DNA of 64,000 bases from Symsagittifera roscoffensis (lineage: Eukaryota; Xenacoelomorpha; Acoela; Convolutidae), in the NCBI RefSeq assembly GCF_963678635.1, contig NC_087062.1, positions 57,358,287 to 57,422,286 of the forward strand. The letters run 5' to 3'. How positions within the stretch are numbered: position 1 is the stretch's first letter; the number at the start of each line of letters is the position of its first letter. The position numbers were made by a program, and so were the translations under genes. Below the pieces are notes generated by a model. That model was not told where the DNA came from. It saw only the letters and a program-made list of their open reading frames with translations, and did no database searches. Below are positions 42,586 to 54,049 of this stretch, in pieces.

Positions 42586-43491
42586 TTGGATCAAAATTTA
42601 GCAAATTGCGAATATACAAAAATGAACCCAGGAGAAACATCGAAGACAGGAAAAGGAAAGAAGATGGTCAGGATACAGGATCGGAACGATACCTTAAGGG
42701 AAGAAGTAACGGAGACGACATTTCAAAGAACTAGAACGATACAGCGGACCCCAAATAGATCAGATTCAGAAAATTCGGACGCAGAAGGAATACCACAGGT
42801 GGAATGGCATTCAATGAATAGACAAATCTCGACAAACACTGCAAACAACGGTCAGTCAACATCAACTGCTGAAACAGCCCACCTATTGATAGTCTCGTTT
42901 TGGGAACTCATGGGATCGGAGAAAAATGAGGACCGCAGATCAGTAATAGAATTAGAAGCTGATTCGTCCATGCAAAGCCCGAAATCACCGAGGCAGAATA
43001 CATCAGGAGATGAAACGAAAACAGGTCAAATCATTGAAGTGGATTTAACTGTAGACAGCATTGACGACAGGGAGTATGGTTCAGAGGTTAGCGTGGTCAC
43101 GCCGCAACAGACAAAAAGGGTTGGCCACAGATCCAGGAAACACGAACATCAAATAGCGGGGCAAGCAAATGGTGAGAACGGCCCGTTATCACTCACAAAA
43201 TTATTTGATAAAAGTCTACTGGCGGAATTGGTATCAGAAGATACTTGGATAGATCGGCTAAGACGAATGGCTGAGCGGAACGACAGACAAGGATTCGAGA
43301 TGATTGGTCCCTACACCAACCCGCTCTGGCATAAAATGTCTGTAATAGATGACTGCCTCCTAGTGGATAATCGTTTTTGCAGTACCAGAGAAGTTGAGAC
43401 AAGCTGTGCTTCGGCGACTTCACCAAAGACATCCCGGACAAGAAGCGATGCTGGAGGTTTCCAACTACATGTGGTGGCCACATATGCATAA
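42586..43491 (+). pseudogene. Spacer frame leading into integrase N-terminus
   Basis: An open frame of about 300 codons, acidic and Ser/Thr/Arg-rich, with no domain for its first 200 residues. From about 43170 it reads LTKLFDKSLLAELVSEDTW and ends with MSVIDDCLLVDNRF, which resembles the segment just upstream of gypsy integrases. A frame change near 43380 is then needed to enter the integrase zinc domain. It may therefore be the natural RNase H-to-integrase linker of this lineage, or inserted DNA. Confidence 0.45.
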
Positions 43492-43852
43492 AGACATAGT
43501 TAACATGGCCGAAGAGTGTAGGAGTTGCACTCGTTACGATAAAGAACATTTGGAAAGATCGGCGCTAACAGCTTCGCAGTTGAAGAGACGCATTGATCAA
43601 TCGCGAGACAATGTCAAAATTATCCAAAAAGGTCGAAATAGTCGGGACGTCAGCCCACTATTTTTGCGTAATACTACGGCAGCTAAAGAAAGGGCCAGAG
43701 CAAGGGAACTAAAGCAACTACTAGAGGCCAATGTACGATGTAATGCCACTCGAAGGGACATTCCAGACAGCGAGTTACGAAGAGTCGTAGGCGAGACCAG
43801 CACGATAAATCCCGAACTGAGAAAAGAATTATTATATTCATGGGAGCGATGA
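43394..43852 (+). pseudogene. pol: Integrase zinc-binding N-terminus; catalytic core missing
   Basis: The frame begins LRQAVLRRLHQRHPGQEAML and continues YMWWPHMHKDIVNMAEECRSC: two His followed by C-X2-C, the HHCC zinc domain. After TRYDKEHLERS the sequence should pass into the DDE core, but instead reads as an Arg/Lys/Glu-rich helical stretch without any DDE motif, ending at TGA 43850-43852. The core is therefore deleted or replaced, and the element cannot make an active integrase. Confidence 0.7.
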
Positions 43853-43975
43853 TTTATTGAGGACAAACAGCCTACAGTGACTGACAATTTGTCGGGTAGC
43901 TTCCTTCGCAAACACGAACAGAGAAGAAGTGGAAAAGCCCTAACAATACCTCTAAAAGGGAAAGTTGTATCGGAG

Positions 43976-44177
43976 AATAGTAGAGTATTTGTCTAGAGAC
44001 CTGAAGGGTGAACCGTGGCCGGAATCAGTATTGGATGAAAAATTTGTAGTCACATCGATTGAATGCTTTCATAAAGCTCTCGACTGTTTACACAGTCGAC
44101 TGAGTGATCACGATAGACTCGACCGGAACGAAAACGTTCTAGAATATTCTAGAATTGATCAAAATGTATCAAATCAG
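43976..44177 (+). repeat. Direct duplication of the RNase H tail segment
   Basis: 202 bases identical to 42201-42402 except for one C/T difference (ATCGATTGAATG versus ATCGATCGAATG). The two copies lie 1.78 kb apart. A template switch during reverse transcription or a local duplication would explain it. Confidence 0.9.
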
Positions 44178-44510
44178 TATCAAATCTGTTCAAAACTGCC
44201 TGTACAGTCCAGAATAGAAGGTTTGGAGAAAAATAGAAGCCCAACAGGGGAAGAACCAAGAAGTAAGCAACAAAAGACAGTAACACAGGATGAAGACGGT
44301 GACAGTGAGTCGGCCGAAGAACATGACGTAAAAGATCAGGGGCCAAGAGACCAGGAAATAGAAGACAGTTGGTTGGTGGACAAGTTTCAAAATTCGCCTA
44401 GCATAGTAACGTCGAAGGATACAAAGACGGGCGGGGGCATTAACCTAGGAGGGAAAAAGAACAAGCCGAATCGAGAGGTATTTCATAAAATTTTGTTGTC
44501 CTCAGGGGAA

Positions 44511-44681
44511 TGTGGTACGGTGTAGTACTGTTGCCACAGTAACCTTGGAGAATAAGTGGTATTAATATTCTGTTATGTATTGTTAGTATTATTCAAGGCC
44601 ATTCATGCTGGCCGAACGCAACAGTCATTTGGACGTTTGCAATCTGAAGAGAGATATGAAAAGATAAACATGATCTCTAAA
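44511..44681 (+). repeat. 3' LTR of the gypsy-like element
   Basis: It matches the 5' LTR at all but about four positions (for example CACAGTAACC for CACAATAACC). It is preceded directly by the purine-rich CAGGGGAA. Confidence 0.85.
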
Positions 44682-45975
44682 CAAAAACCAAGTTTCAACA
44701 AGAGTTAAATTACAACTTATTACTCTTCTGTTTTATTACAAACTAACTCCCATAGCATAGGAATATCACATAACAAATGAGCATTTGCTGATATAGAATG
44801 CACATCTTTATATGCGTGCGTGCCTTATATATTCGAAAAGTTTTAAAATGAAGGCTATGATTTCGGACATGTCATTTTATGAGATGATTTCTTACTTTCT
44901 TCTTTTTTGTTCTTTTCCTAGTTAAGATTAATGCCAACTTACTCCAGAAATCAGTTACAGACTAAATATTTTTACCTTAATGTAATTGTATTGTAGTTAC
45001 TTACGCAAATTAAAAATCCAGTAATCAATTCATGACATTTCCATCCTTCTTCCATAATAAAACTGCACTTTTTCAGGCCAAAATGGCAAAATTGGGTTTC
45101 AAGAGTTAGACTCATTTCACTCCAAATTGGGCTCATTCAGCTCCACTTGCAAAAGAAAATTTCATTCTGCCTCTTTTTAAAAATTAGATCATAGTATATA
45201 ATATTCAGTCCTATAATGATAAAACGGTGACCAAAAGTTTGGCCAATTGGCTAATAAATGGGCTTATCTGGCTCATTTTGCTAGAAATTGCGCGTGTTCA
45301 GCCCCTTGTTGTAACATTGGACTCATCCTGAAAAATATTCATCTTCATACTGAAAAAGAGAGACCAATACTTTGGCCCAATTTGCTACAAGTTGGGCTCC
45401 TTTAGCTAATTTTGTTATTTTGCTTAAAAAGTGGGCTCATTAGGCCCCATACTGAAAAAGGAACGAATAATTAAGCCCATATCATTAAAATTGGGCTCAT
45501 TTAGATTCTTTTGTTAAAAACTGTGTTCAATCAGTTCATTTTTTGTAAGAATTGGGCTCATTCAGCACCCTTCGCTTGGGATGTGATATCGCTTGTATAA
45601 AACTATTTTATCTGGTTAGAAAGTTGAAGTTCTCAAAGTAAGTGCTGTTAATAATTTTTTCGCGACTCCTAATGTGGTAACAACTTTTTCTGTTTTTTTT
45701 GGTTGCTACCGCGATTAAACGTCAGATATAGTCAATTGATATCAAATTCAACAAATTTCAATTGTCATTCAATCGACATTCAATAGATTCGAGAGCTGTT
45801 CTTAGTGCAGAGGAAAACCGGTTTGATATTTTTGTTCAAGACGATTTGAAGAGTGAAGAACCATTCTTCAATGGTTTCTTAAACTTTTTTAGCATATGCT
45901 TATTATTATATAACCCGTAGTAGTTACTTTCAGGTAAACTTTTTGTCGCCACCATCCGCGCACGAATACAAAGAA
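44682..45975. repeat. Minisatellite with GGGCTCATT-type units; no gene
   Basis: From about 45070 to 45570 an imperfect unit of 35-50 bases recurs, centred on AATTGGGCTCATTCAGCTC or variants, with TTTTGCTA linkers. The same family forms the larger array at 54050-55070. The flanking parts, 44682-45070 and 45570-45975, show no gene. Confidence 0.65.
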
Positions 45976-46536
45976 CAAGACTACTCGTATCAGGGCGAAG
46001 CCCTGAATGTTCCGACTGCCTTTAAGGTTTTATGGAGCAGTAATAACATTAAAAAATTAAATGTAAGAAAAAATATAATGAAAATTTTTTTTTTCAAATT
46101 TGAATTTTTTTTGTGAAAATCATCTCCCCACACGCCATACAAAGTATAAAAGGATAAATTTCGCTCCTTGTAACAAATCAATTATGGCAAATAAGCTTCT
46201 TTCAACCAATTTGGAACGATTTTAAGTCGGATTAACTCTCCGCTCACGCGTTAATAGCGCGAAATATATCGCGCGTTAATTGTCCCAAATTGGCCAAAAT
46301 GGCAATCTTTAAACCCCCATAATTTTACGAAAAAGGATCACAGGTGAAATATCTTTTCAAATTTGAGCTCAGGACAATAATACCTTTCGAATGATATTAG
46401 AAAATTCCGTCAAAAACGGCTAGTTAAAAAGTCGAAATTTGTCTGAAGAAAAAAAACCCACCCCGAGCACAAATATTCCGTTACTTTCGTATCGAAAGTC
46501 GGAACAATTACTTTCGTATCGCAAGTCGGAACAATA
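45976..46536 (-). mobile_element. R1 copy 8, reverse, near full length
   Basis: It starts CAAGACTACTCGTATCAGGG and has all internal landmarks. Its outer end is duplicated: TTACTTTCGTATCGAAAGTC followed by GGAACAA occurs twice in tandem (about 46484-46535). Confidence 0.85.
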
Positions 46537-46641
46537 AAGTTAAGTGAGGAAAAGAAAATTAAATGAAAACATTTGTTGTTGTTATTTTTGCAAAATTAAC
46601 AGTGGTTGGCTATTTTTTAAAAAACACGACTATTCTTGTTT

Positions 46642-47173
46642 TTGTTCCGAATTTCGATACGAAAGTAACGGATTATTTGTGCTCGGGGTGAGTTTTTTTT
46701 TCTTCAGACAAATTTCGACTTTTAAACTAGCCATTTTTGACCAATTTTTTTTCATCAATCGAAAGCTATTGTTGTCCTGAGCTGAAATATGAAAAGATAT
46801 TTCACCTGTGATCATTTTTCGTAAAGTTATGGGGGTTTGAAGATTGCCATTTTGGCCAATTTAGGACAATTAACCCGCGATATACTTCGCGCTATCAACG
46901 CGTAAGCGGAGAGTTAATCCGTCTTAGAAATCGTTCCAAATTGGTTTAACGAAGCAGCTTATTTGCCATAATTGATTTGTTACAAGTAGCGAAAACTATC
47001 CTTTTGTACTTTGTATGGCGTGTGGTGGGATTATTTTCATTAAAAATTTCAAATTTTCGAAAAAAAAATGTTTCCTTTTTTTATACATTTAATTTTTTAA
47101 TGTTGTTACTGCTCCATAAGCCTTTAAAGGCAGTCGGAACATTCAGGGCTTCGCCCTGATACGAGCAGTCTTG
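46642..47173 (+). mobile_element. R1 copy 9, forward, near full length
   Basis: It starts TTGTTCCGAATTTCGATACG and ends with the perfect hairpin CAGGGCTTCGCCCTG and ATACGAGCAGTCTTG. It lies head-to-head with copy 8, about 105 bases away, so the pair forms a long inverted repeat. Confidence 0.85.
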
Positions 47174-47262
47174 TTTTACTTTGATTTCGACTGCTCTAAT
47201 TTCCAGTATAACTCTCTAAATTTCGAATGAAACATCCTCCGTGTTTCGTAATTTTGCTTCAG

Positions 47263-47398
47263 ATCAACACGCGGAGCCATCACAAGTTGGAATTGAGAGA
47301 CACTTCTGCGTCTCGCGGGGGAGGGGGTAGTGACCTGCTGAAGACAAACAGTGCGGCAAACAAGTTCTTCAATAGCCACACTTCTCTAAACATCATAG
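47263..47398 (+). CDS. Candidate internal exon (45 codons)
   Basis: This short GC-rich segment has both splice signals: acceptor TAATTTTGCTTCAG (ending at 47262) and donor CATCATAG|GTATGG. The frame within it (INTRSHHKLELRDTSASRGG, then SDLLKTNSAANKFFNSHTSL) is hydrophilic and uses codons like the transporter exons. It begins in phase 0 and ends in phase 1. It sits right after R1 copy 9. The candidate exon at 35946-36083 ends in phase 0, and the first transporter exon can be read from an AG at 55441 in phase 1. All three may thus belong to one long gene, but this is not proven. Confidence 0.4.
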
Positions 47399-47681
47399 GT
47401 ATGGTGCGACTACTGTCATTCTTATTGTCACTGTCATTGTTAATCTGATTGCTCAAATAAATCGACTAGTTCAAGCTTGATTGGCCTGCCAACCGACGCT
47501 CCTGGAGCCGAAATGATTTCAACTTAACTGAAGTATTTTTATAACACGAATGAGCTGGTCTATTTGAGCTCCTTATCATCACTCCGCATAAGCTAAATAT
47601 CTTTTTAAAACTTTATCCGCACATACCGCATTTGTAAAAAAAAAATGCATTTAAAAAAAAAAACGAAATTTGTAAAAAAAG

Positions 47682-47801
47682 AAATTCGTTACTAGGTACA
47701 AAATTTACATATGCTTAACCTCTGAATTATTTCTTGATAGGCCTATCAAGAAATAATTCAATGGTTAAGCATATGTAAATTTTGTACCTAATAACGAATT
47801 T
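47682..47801. repeat. Near-perfect 120-bp palindrome without spacer
   Basis: Two 60-base arms meet at ATAGG|CCTAT (axis between 47741 and 47742) with three mismatches. The arms contain GGTACAAAATTTACATATGC and its reverse. A separate hairpin, TTTCCCCCTT...AAGGGGGAAA, follows at about 47800-47826. There is no coding capacity. It resembles a tiny foldback element or a snap-back replication product. Confidence 0.9.
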
Positions 47802-47826
47802 CCCCCTTTTCGCAGAAGGGGGAAAT

Positions 47827-50539
47827 AGTTAAAGAGATCCGGTTAATGTACACTTCCACTTTATGTCGTGTAAAACCAGTTTGTGGTACGACTTAAGTAG
47901 CGCACATTGACGCTCTTGCCGACGTTTTTCTCTACAAAATGCGGTTTTATGTAAATTGTATGATTAGCATTTTTTGGCAAAAACTTTTTCTTTTTTGTAT
48001 ATGACTATACATCGAATTTTATGCCAAAACAAGAGAAAGTTCTTTGAAAATTCGATGACTTCATTTTAGCAAAATGTATGAAATTGGTATGAGTAGTATT
48101 TTTTTCAAAGACTTAGTTAATGGAATTGTATGATTAGGATTTTCGGTCTATGGAGTTCAACCCGGGGGGAGGGGGGCGATATTTGCTACCCAAATTAGCC
48201 TAAAAACTTATGGAGATGAAGGGGTAAGGGTGAAGAGGAATGGGAATTTGAGCAAGTGAAGGTATATTAATCTTTTTTTTTTCACCTCGATTTGAGCGAG
48301 CTATCTGCTTCGAAAATAGCAAAAAGGTACGTAGCACGCTCAAACTTCGATAAAATTGCTCATTGATAAAAACTAGTATATTTAATCTTTGGCGTCTTAA
48401 AACCAAACTTAGAAGTTGGTAGTAGCTGAAAATTGTAGCAGGATCTGAAAGTTGGACTTGAGTTTGTGTACCATTCGGCTTTTTGATATGCTAATCCAGT
48501 TTCGGCTTCTAGCTTCTCTAGTTTCTTCACCTCTTCGCCTCTTCACAGTGTATCATTTAACGTGCAGTGCCAACTTCACATTGAAACTGAACATGACAGT
48601 ATTGTCTGCAGTCTCTATTACTCTAAGCTGATCGTCAGTTCTGTTCTCGACCATAAGTTATGATGGTCCACAGTCTAAATCGTCATTATTTTTTGTAAGC
48701 CCTGACAACAGGAAGGCAAATAGGGAAGTAAGCGCCCGTACAACGGTCAGTATGCCTTTTAGATTGTTCAAGATTTTAACAGTATCCGAGCTTAGCATCT
48801 AAAAAAGACGAGAACTCAAATGAGTTTGAACTGTGACGTCTAACCAATTGAATATTAAAAGCTCCGCAGAAACAATTAAAAAATAATGGTTGACAAATTG
48901 CAATTTTTTCAAATAGCGGAGCTGTTTTTGTGTCACCTTTGAAATTGTTCAACAAGGTCGAGCAATGGTAGATTTTGAACCACCAATCGATCTACCTTTT
49001 TTGTGGTTGATCGATACTCAGCCCCTCCACGATAGCTCCACCTAAAAAGAAAACGCGTTTCATTCGGCGCACACTCGCTCTAAACTATATGAAACGCAGA
49101 AGCTTCTCCAAAAAATTACAGAACACAATTAAGAAACAATACGTTAAACATGAATTTATTTCATTGTACCTGAGCTCCACACAAAAAATAAAATAACCTC
49201 AAAAATACTTACAACACCTTAAAAGTATGTGTAAATGAACTTTGAAAAATACCTATTTGGATAACTGTATCTACATAAACAACCTTGAAAACGAGGTTAA
49301 TAACTATTGCTATCTTTAAGAAACTTTGCCACGTTTCACAAACTCAAAAAATTGGCAGAAATTTTCGAAAGCGATTTGAAAAAAAAAAAAAAATTTTCAT
49401 TTGTTAAATACATATTTAAATTGCTAGCCCTGAATAATAGGGAAAAAATCAAACTAACTGAATTTTTACAACTTAAACTGTGTCTTAAGAAAATAATTTC
49501 GAAGTTGATGTGAAATTTTTTTGAAAGGAATGAAATGTGCGAAAATTGTTTGCGTGTTATTGGGTTGCAGTAAGAAAACCTATTTGAACACTTTGAATTG
49601 GATTATAAACTCTTGTTGTATACTTCGTAAACTTCAAACTATATACTTAGAAAAACTTCAATATACGAAGAGTTTAGATTAAACATATCAATAAAATTAA
49701 TTGTATGCTGAAAAATTTGTTGACCTTTTTTTCAAAATTTTGCCCGCGGCGCAGAAAATTTGGCGAAAACAGGGTTTTTTTAGTGCTTTGGGAGAGCTCA
49801 GAAAATCAATTCGATCGATCTAAAACAAAAAACCCGCCCCTGTTAAAATTACTGAATGTTTGGGTCTTATGTACTAAACGGTCCAAAATCAATTTTTCTA
49901 CAACGTAAGCTGGAAATTATGCGTTCAAATTTGATTGGGTAATTTAAGCCAGCCAAATTCAAGTTACACGGTCAGGCATTCCGATCAACTTTTCTAACAG
50001 ATAAAAGTATTAACTGAAATTGCCGAAAAGGTGGAAATTTGAGTCAAATTATTAAATTAATTTTGAGTCACTTGTGAAACCTTGCCCAGACAAGCAAAAT
50101 TCAGTAAAATGGCTTGACAAAACAAAATTTAATTTTCTTTATCATTTCGGCCAATAATTTTGTCTACTTGAATTTTCAATTGAAATGGCAGAAAATGTCG
50201 ATGAAACTTGATTGGCTAATTAGCCAATCAAATTCATCCACAATAATTGCAGTTCAAGAGATATAGAAATAAAGAAATTGGGCCGTTGAGTGCATAAGAC
50301 CCGAAAGTTTTTTAAATACTCGTTTGGTTGTGGTCAAAAGCCATTTTGATACTTCACTTATGTCAAAATTATTGAATTTTGTTTTATAAGTAGGAGGAAA
50401 AAATTTAGGCAGAATTATTTGAAAGACCTTTGTCGCGAAAAAATGAAGTTAATTTAAAATTTTGGTTTTAGGGCCTTTTGCACGCTTGTGTAGTGAAGTA
50501 CCAAAGTTATTCTCTGTTCGTTTTTTTCAAATGGCATTC
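47827..50539. other. No gene seen
   Basis: AT-rich DNA with homopolymer runs. A GC-richer patch occurs at 48150-48290 (CCCGGGGGGAGGGGGGCG) but carries no exon-like frame with splice sites. Short open frames at 49300-49510 and 49700-49910 are Lys/Phe/Asn-rich products of base composition. Confidence 0.4.
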
Positions 50540-50830
50540 CGATATTTTGTAAGTAGTTGTTCCGACTATTGCAAATGGGGAGGAACTTGCTTTGTATTGA
50601 GTGTGTAATACTTTTTTCTTTTTTTTTCACGTAAAATTAGGATCACAAAAAATCATCGGACTGGGACTAGTGATATATCATAATGAAGCCTTTTAAGTTT
50701 TCAATTCCGATTGCCTTTTAAAACATGGTTGATTTTAAAAGTTTGTCTAAAGCTTGTCTAAAGTTTTGTGTTTTATTTCATTTTTGAGCAAGTAAAGCGA
50801 GAGAGCAAGCTTATTATAGAAGGATAATAG
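50540..50830 (+). repeat. R2 repeat copy, forward
   Basis: It contains TTGTTCCGAC, then GGGGAGGAACTTGCTTTGTA, ATCATCGGACTGGGAC and TGATATATCAT, in the same order as at 55860-56110. It ends near GCGAGAGAGCAAGCTTATTA. The right boundary is approximate. Confidence 0.6.
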
Positions 50831-52970
50831 CAAACTATTAATATTAGGAATAAAATAAGCCCTAAAGTTTTTATTCAAGCCCCAAAAAGTCCAAAATTTT
50901 TTTTTAGTTCAAAAATGTTTTTAGCTTTGTTTTCTCTCTTGTAAATAAAACAATTCAAAATATTTTTTAAAAAATCTGCAACAAAATTGAAAATTTTTTC
51001 TACAAAACTTGAAGTTTTTTCTAGTTTTTTTTTTGAAAAAAAAATTATGAGCCAATATACCTATTTTACTATGGCTAAGCTTTAATTTTGATACAGATGT
51101 TTTTATCACACTATGCACAAAAAAAACCAATAGTAAAAAAAACTTCTGTAGTTTTTCAACACAACAATATTTCTTGTATCTTCTTTGTTCCAATTTATGT
51201 CGTATCGACCCTGTTTTATTTCAAGCAGTATCTTCTCTAATCTAATACGAAGGAATATAGCTGTATAATACGTTAAAACATCTTCACAACAAAACCCCAG
51301 CATTCTCAAATCTTTGATGAGAAGCTGCTTAAGTAGCATTAAATTTTGGTGATGAATTGATCCAACTCATGTGTTGGCGGTTCTCAATTTGTTTTGGATT
51401 ATTAGCTTGCCGATGAATTTTCGATTCAACTCAATTGGTTGATTGAATTTTCAAAAAACGGTTTTCTCAAAAGGTTTTCTCATGCAAACTCAAAAGGTTT
51501 TTTCATGCAATCGCAGTTTTGTAAAAAAAAAATTATTGCGGTTTTTTTTCGATTTTTATCTAGATGCAGTGCAAAAAAAATTGTTCATTCTAAAAATAAA
51601 ATAGAACTTGTTTTTAAAAGAAGTTTTGTTGATTAAGCTGCTCATGTTTTGAAAGTTGGAATCGAGTGGGTATTAAAGCATTTTAGTCTTAGATATTTTG
51701 ACAAAGAGTATTTATTTACGAAATTCACATCTTTACCCTAATTTTGAAACATGCTTTTTTTCAATCGGCAAGGTAAACGGATTCTTGTCCGGAAATATAT
51801 CAAATGAAACTTAATTTTGCTAAATTAACTCAGGAAAGAAACCCTTTTATGCTTTATTGCAGAACATCACCGCATTGTGGCCAGCATCTTTTTAAAATAA
51901 TCCTTTTGTTGATGAAACTGTTACAACTGTAATTAAATTATTCCCAAACTTTTTCTGAAAAACTTATCATTAAGGGGGTATTTTATTATAGCCCTGTTAA
52001 TGATAAAAAAAGTGTTTAGTTACCTTGCACGAATTGCATGTCCTTAATTTTAGCTCAATTTGATAAATAAGTTATGTGGAGGTGTCGATTTTGAAAAATT
52101 GTAATACGCATTTCAATAAATCCGCCGTAAAAATTGATATTTTAGAGCATTGATTTCTCGGTTGATTCCTGGGGAAAAACATATTTCATGAATTTGTTTT
52201 TAGAAACATTAAAATCAATACATTCATGTTTCATAATTGTTTATTTTGCTTGCGATTAGAAAACGCCATCAAGCCGGATTAAAGACTTTTTTTCGGACTG
52301 ACAACTAGATTATCAGAATCACTTTAATCATTTTACCCCTGGTTCAGGTAAATCAGTTATTTTGCGCATGCAGCAAAGAGCTAACGCAGCCGCCATTAAG
52401 GACAAAATTCATTGGTTTGTATTTCTGCCTCGTTTCGGTTCTAAGGTAGATCGGTTTCGGAAAGCTGGTTGATTGACAAAGTTTCATTTCATACGTAATA
52501 TAACCGTAATTATCTGAAATTACAACTCAAAAAACGATACTGTTTTTTTTGTATTTAAAAGCAGAACTGAATGTCATAAAATACGCAAAATGAAAACATT
52601 AAAAATCAACTTTAGGGCAGCGCCTGAACAATTTGTCCACTTTGTTTCGGTCGTTCAGTTTTCGACTTTCTAACACACTGTTCTTCCTTCACCAGATTTG
52701 TTACAACCATGGTTTTTCTCGCAATGAATTCTAGCGAGAACAGTTTAACTTCCACCTGGACCTGTAAGCTGTTCTTAAGCGAAAAATTATCCGCACGTCA
52801 AAAAATCTCTGTAGGACCTCTGCTTGTCTGCTTTTTTTGTCGGCTTAGTTGCCGCAGCACTAATTTTTTTGCCAAAAAATTGGGCATTTTGCTTAATCCA
52901 AAAAAAACTTTCAGTGTATTTGGGTTTTGGGCCAGTAATTGAGTTCCAAAAAGTTGACAATTTTTGACTA
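50831..52970. other. No firm gene; possible relic of a transporter first exon
   Basis: AT-rich DNA. At 52709 an ATG in good context (AACCATGG) opens 77 codons, part of which (KLSARQKISVGPLLVCFF) resembles the start of the transporter exon at 55444 (RLTARQKLYLITIVIAKF). No donor of comparable quality and no further exons were found, so it is at most a decayed fragment. Confidence 0.35.
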
Positions 52971-52973
52971 TTT

Positions 52974-53150
52974 TAGATTTTCATGTCTGCAAACTTTCAA
53001 TGGCTTAAGTCCCGCAGAAATTTTTTTGAATATTTTAGATTTTCATGTCTGCAAACTTTCAATGGCTTAACTCCCGCAGAAATTTTTTTGAATATTTTAG
53101 ATTTTCATGTCTGCAAAATTTCATCGACTAAGGTCCCGCAGAAGGGTTAA
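52974..53150. repeat. 62-bp tandem repeat, about 2.8 copies
   Basis: The unit contains ATTTTAGATTTTCATGTCTG, CAAACTTTCAATGGCTTAAG and TCCCGCAGAAATTTTTTTGA. Copies start near 52974, 53036 and 53098; the third is more diverged and partial. TCCCGCAGAA occurs once more at the end. Confidence 0.8.
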
Positions 53151-54049
53151 GTCCCGCAGAAAACGTTTTTTTTCCTCTGTGTTTAATTTTTTTTACTCCC
53201 CTGATCTCAAACAATTGTTTTTTTGCAGCCTGAAATTTTGTAAAAATAAAAAAAATAAACTGGTTAGATTGCATGTTTGCAGTCCATTACACTAGCAAAA
53301 CCTTACCAAAACACTGCTGTTTTAAATAAGAAAGATTCGTTTTATAAACTGGTTTTGATCTAATCTTCACTGTGCGCTTTCAAATTTAGTTTTAAAAGCA
53401 AAAATTTTAAGCTAGACTGAGAAAAAAATTACTTCAATGTGCTTTAATCTTGGTAAGCAACCCTGCACCTACATTAGTAAGTATACGCGAGAGTCCATGC
53501 TCAAAACTTTTTGACAATTAAGTGACTTCCATTTTATATATTTCTGCTCCTCTCCACAGTTTTAATTAGTAAAGTTTTGGGCCGTTGAAGTAAAAAAGCC
53601 ATTTTTGAGAAACTTAAGTTGCAGATCTAATCACGACTGAAATGACATCAATAAGATGCCATATTCAACGTTTTACCAAAAAAAAAATATGAAAAAAAAC
53701 TCAAGATTCGCATCCTCACCTTGCGTGGTCGGAACAATAACAAAGAGCCCAATACAAGCCGAAATTATTTTGCTTAGGTTAAAAGATTTGCTCTTCATTT
53801 CTGGGCTGGATTGTCCACTTCAAAGGCAAAAAAGGCCGAAAAATTGAGCCAAAAAACGTAATAAAAATGATTGAAAAAGTGAAAAATGAGCAATTATTTT
53901 GAATTATTTTACTACAGATTTACAGAACTTACTACAGAACTTCGGGATAAACTATTTGGTTTCACCTTAGTCTATTTCGTGAAGTTGGTTCAGGGGATTA
54001 GTTAGCGATTTCAGCAAATTGTTATATCATCAAAGCTAGCCTTTTTATC
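53151..54049. other. No gene seen
   Basis: AT-rich with short frames only. GTGGTCGGAACAATAAC at about 53728 resembles the reverse of the R1/R2 left terminus and may be a truncated end. Confidence 0.4.

Larger units (their letters stand above)
40304..44681 (+). mobile_element. Defective Ty3/gypsy-like LTR element with near-identical LTRs
   Basis: Direct repeats at 40304-40474 and 44511-44681 (TGTGGTACGGTGTAGTACTG start) are LTRs of about 171 bp differing at about four positions. A purine run CAGGGGAA directly precedes the 3' LTR, as expected for a polypurine tract. The interior holds protease, RT, RNase H and integrase N-terminal fragments, with shifts, stops and a 202-bp duplication, and lacks gag and the integrase core. 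No matching target-site duplication could be identified. The LTR similarity implies recent arrival despite the wrecked interior, so it probably moved with proteins supplied by a relative. Confidence 0.85.
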
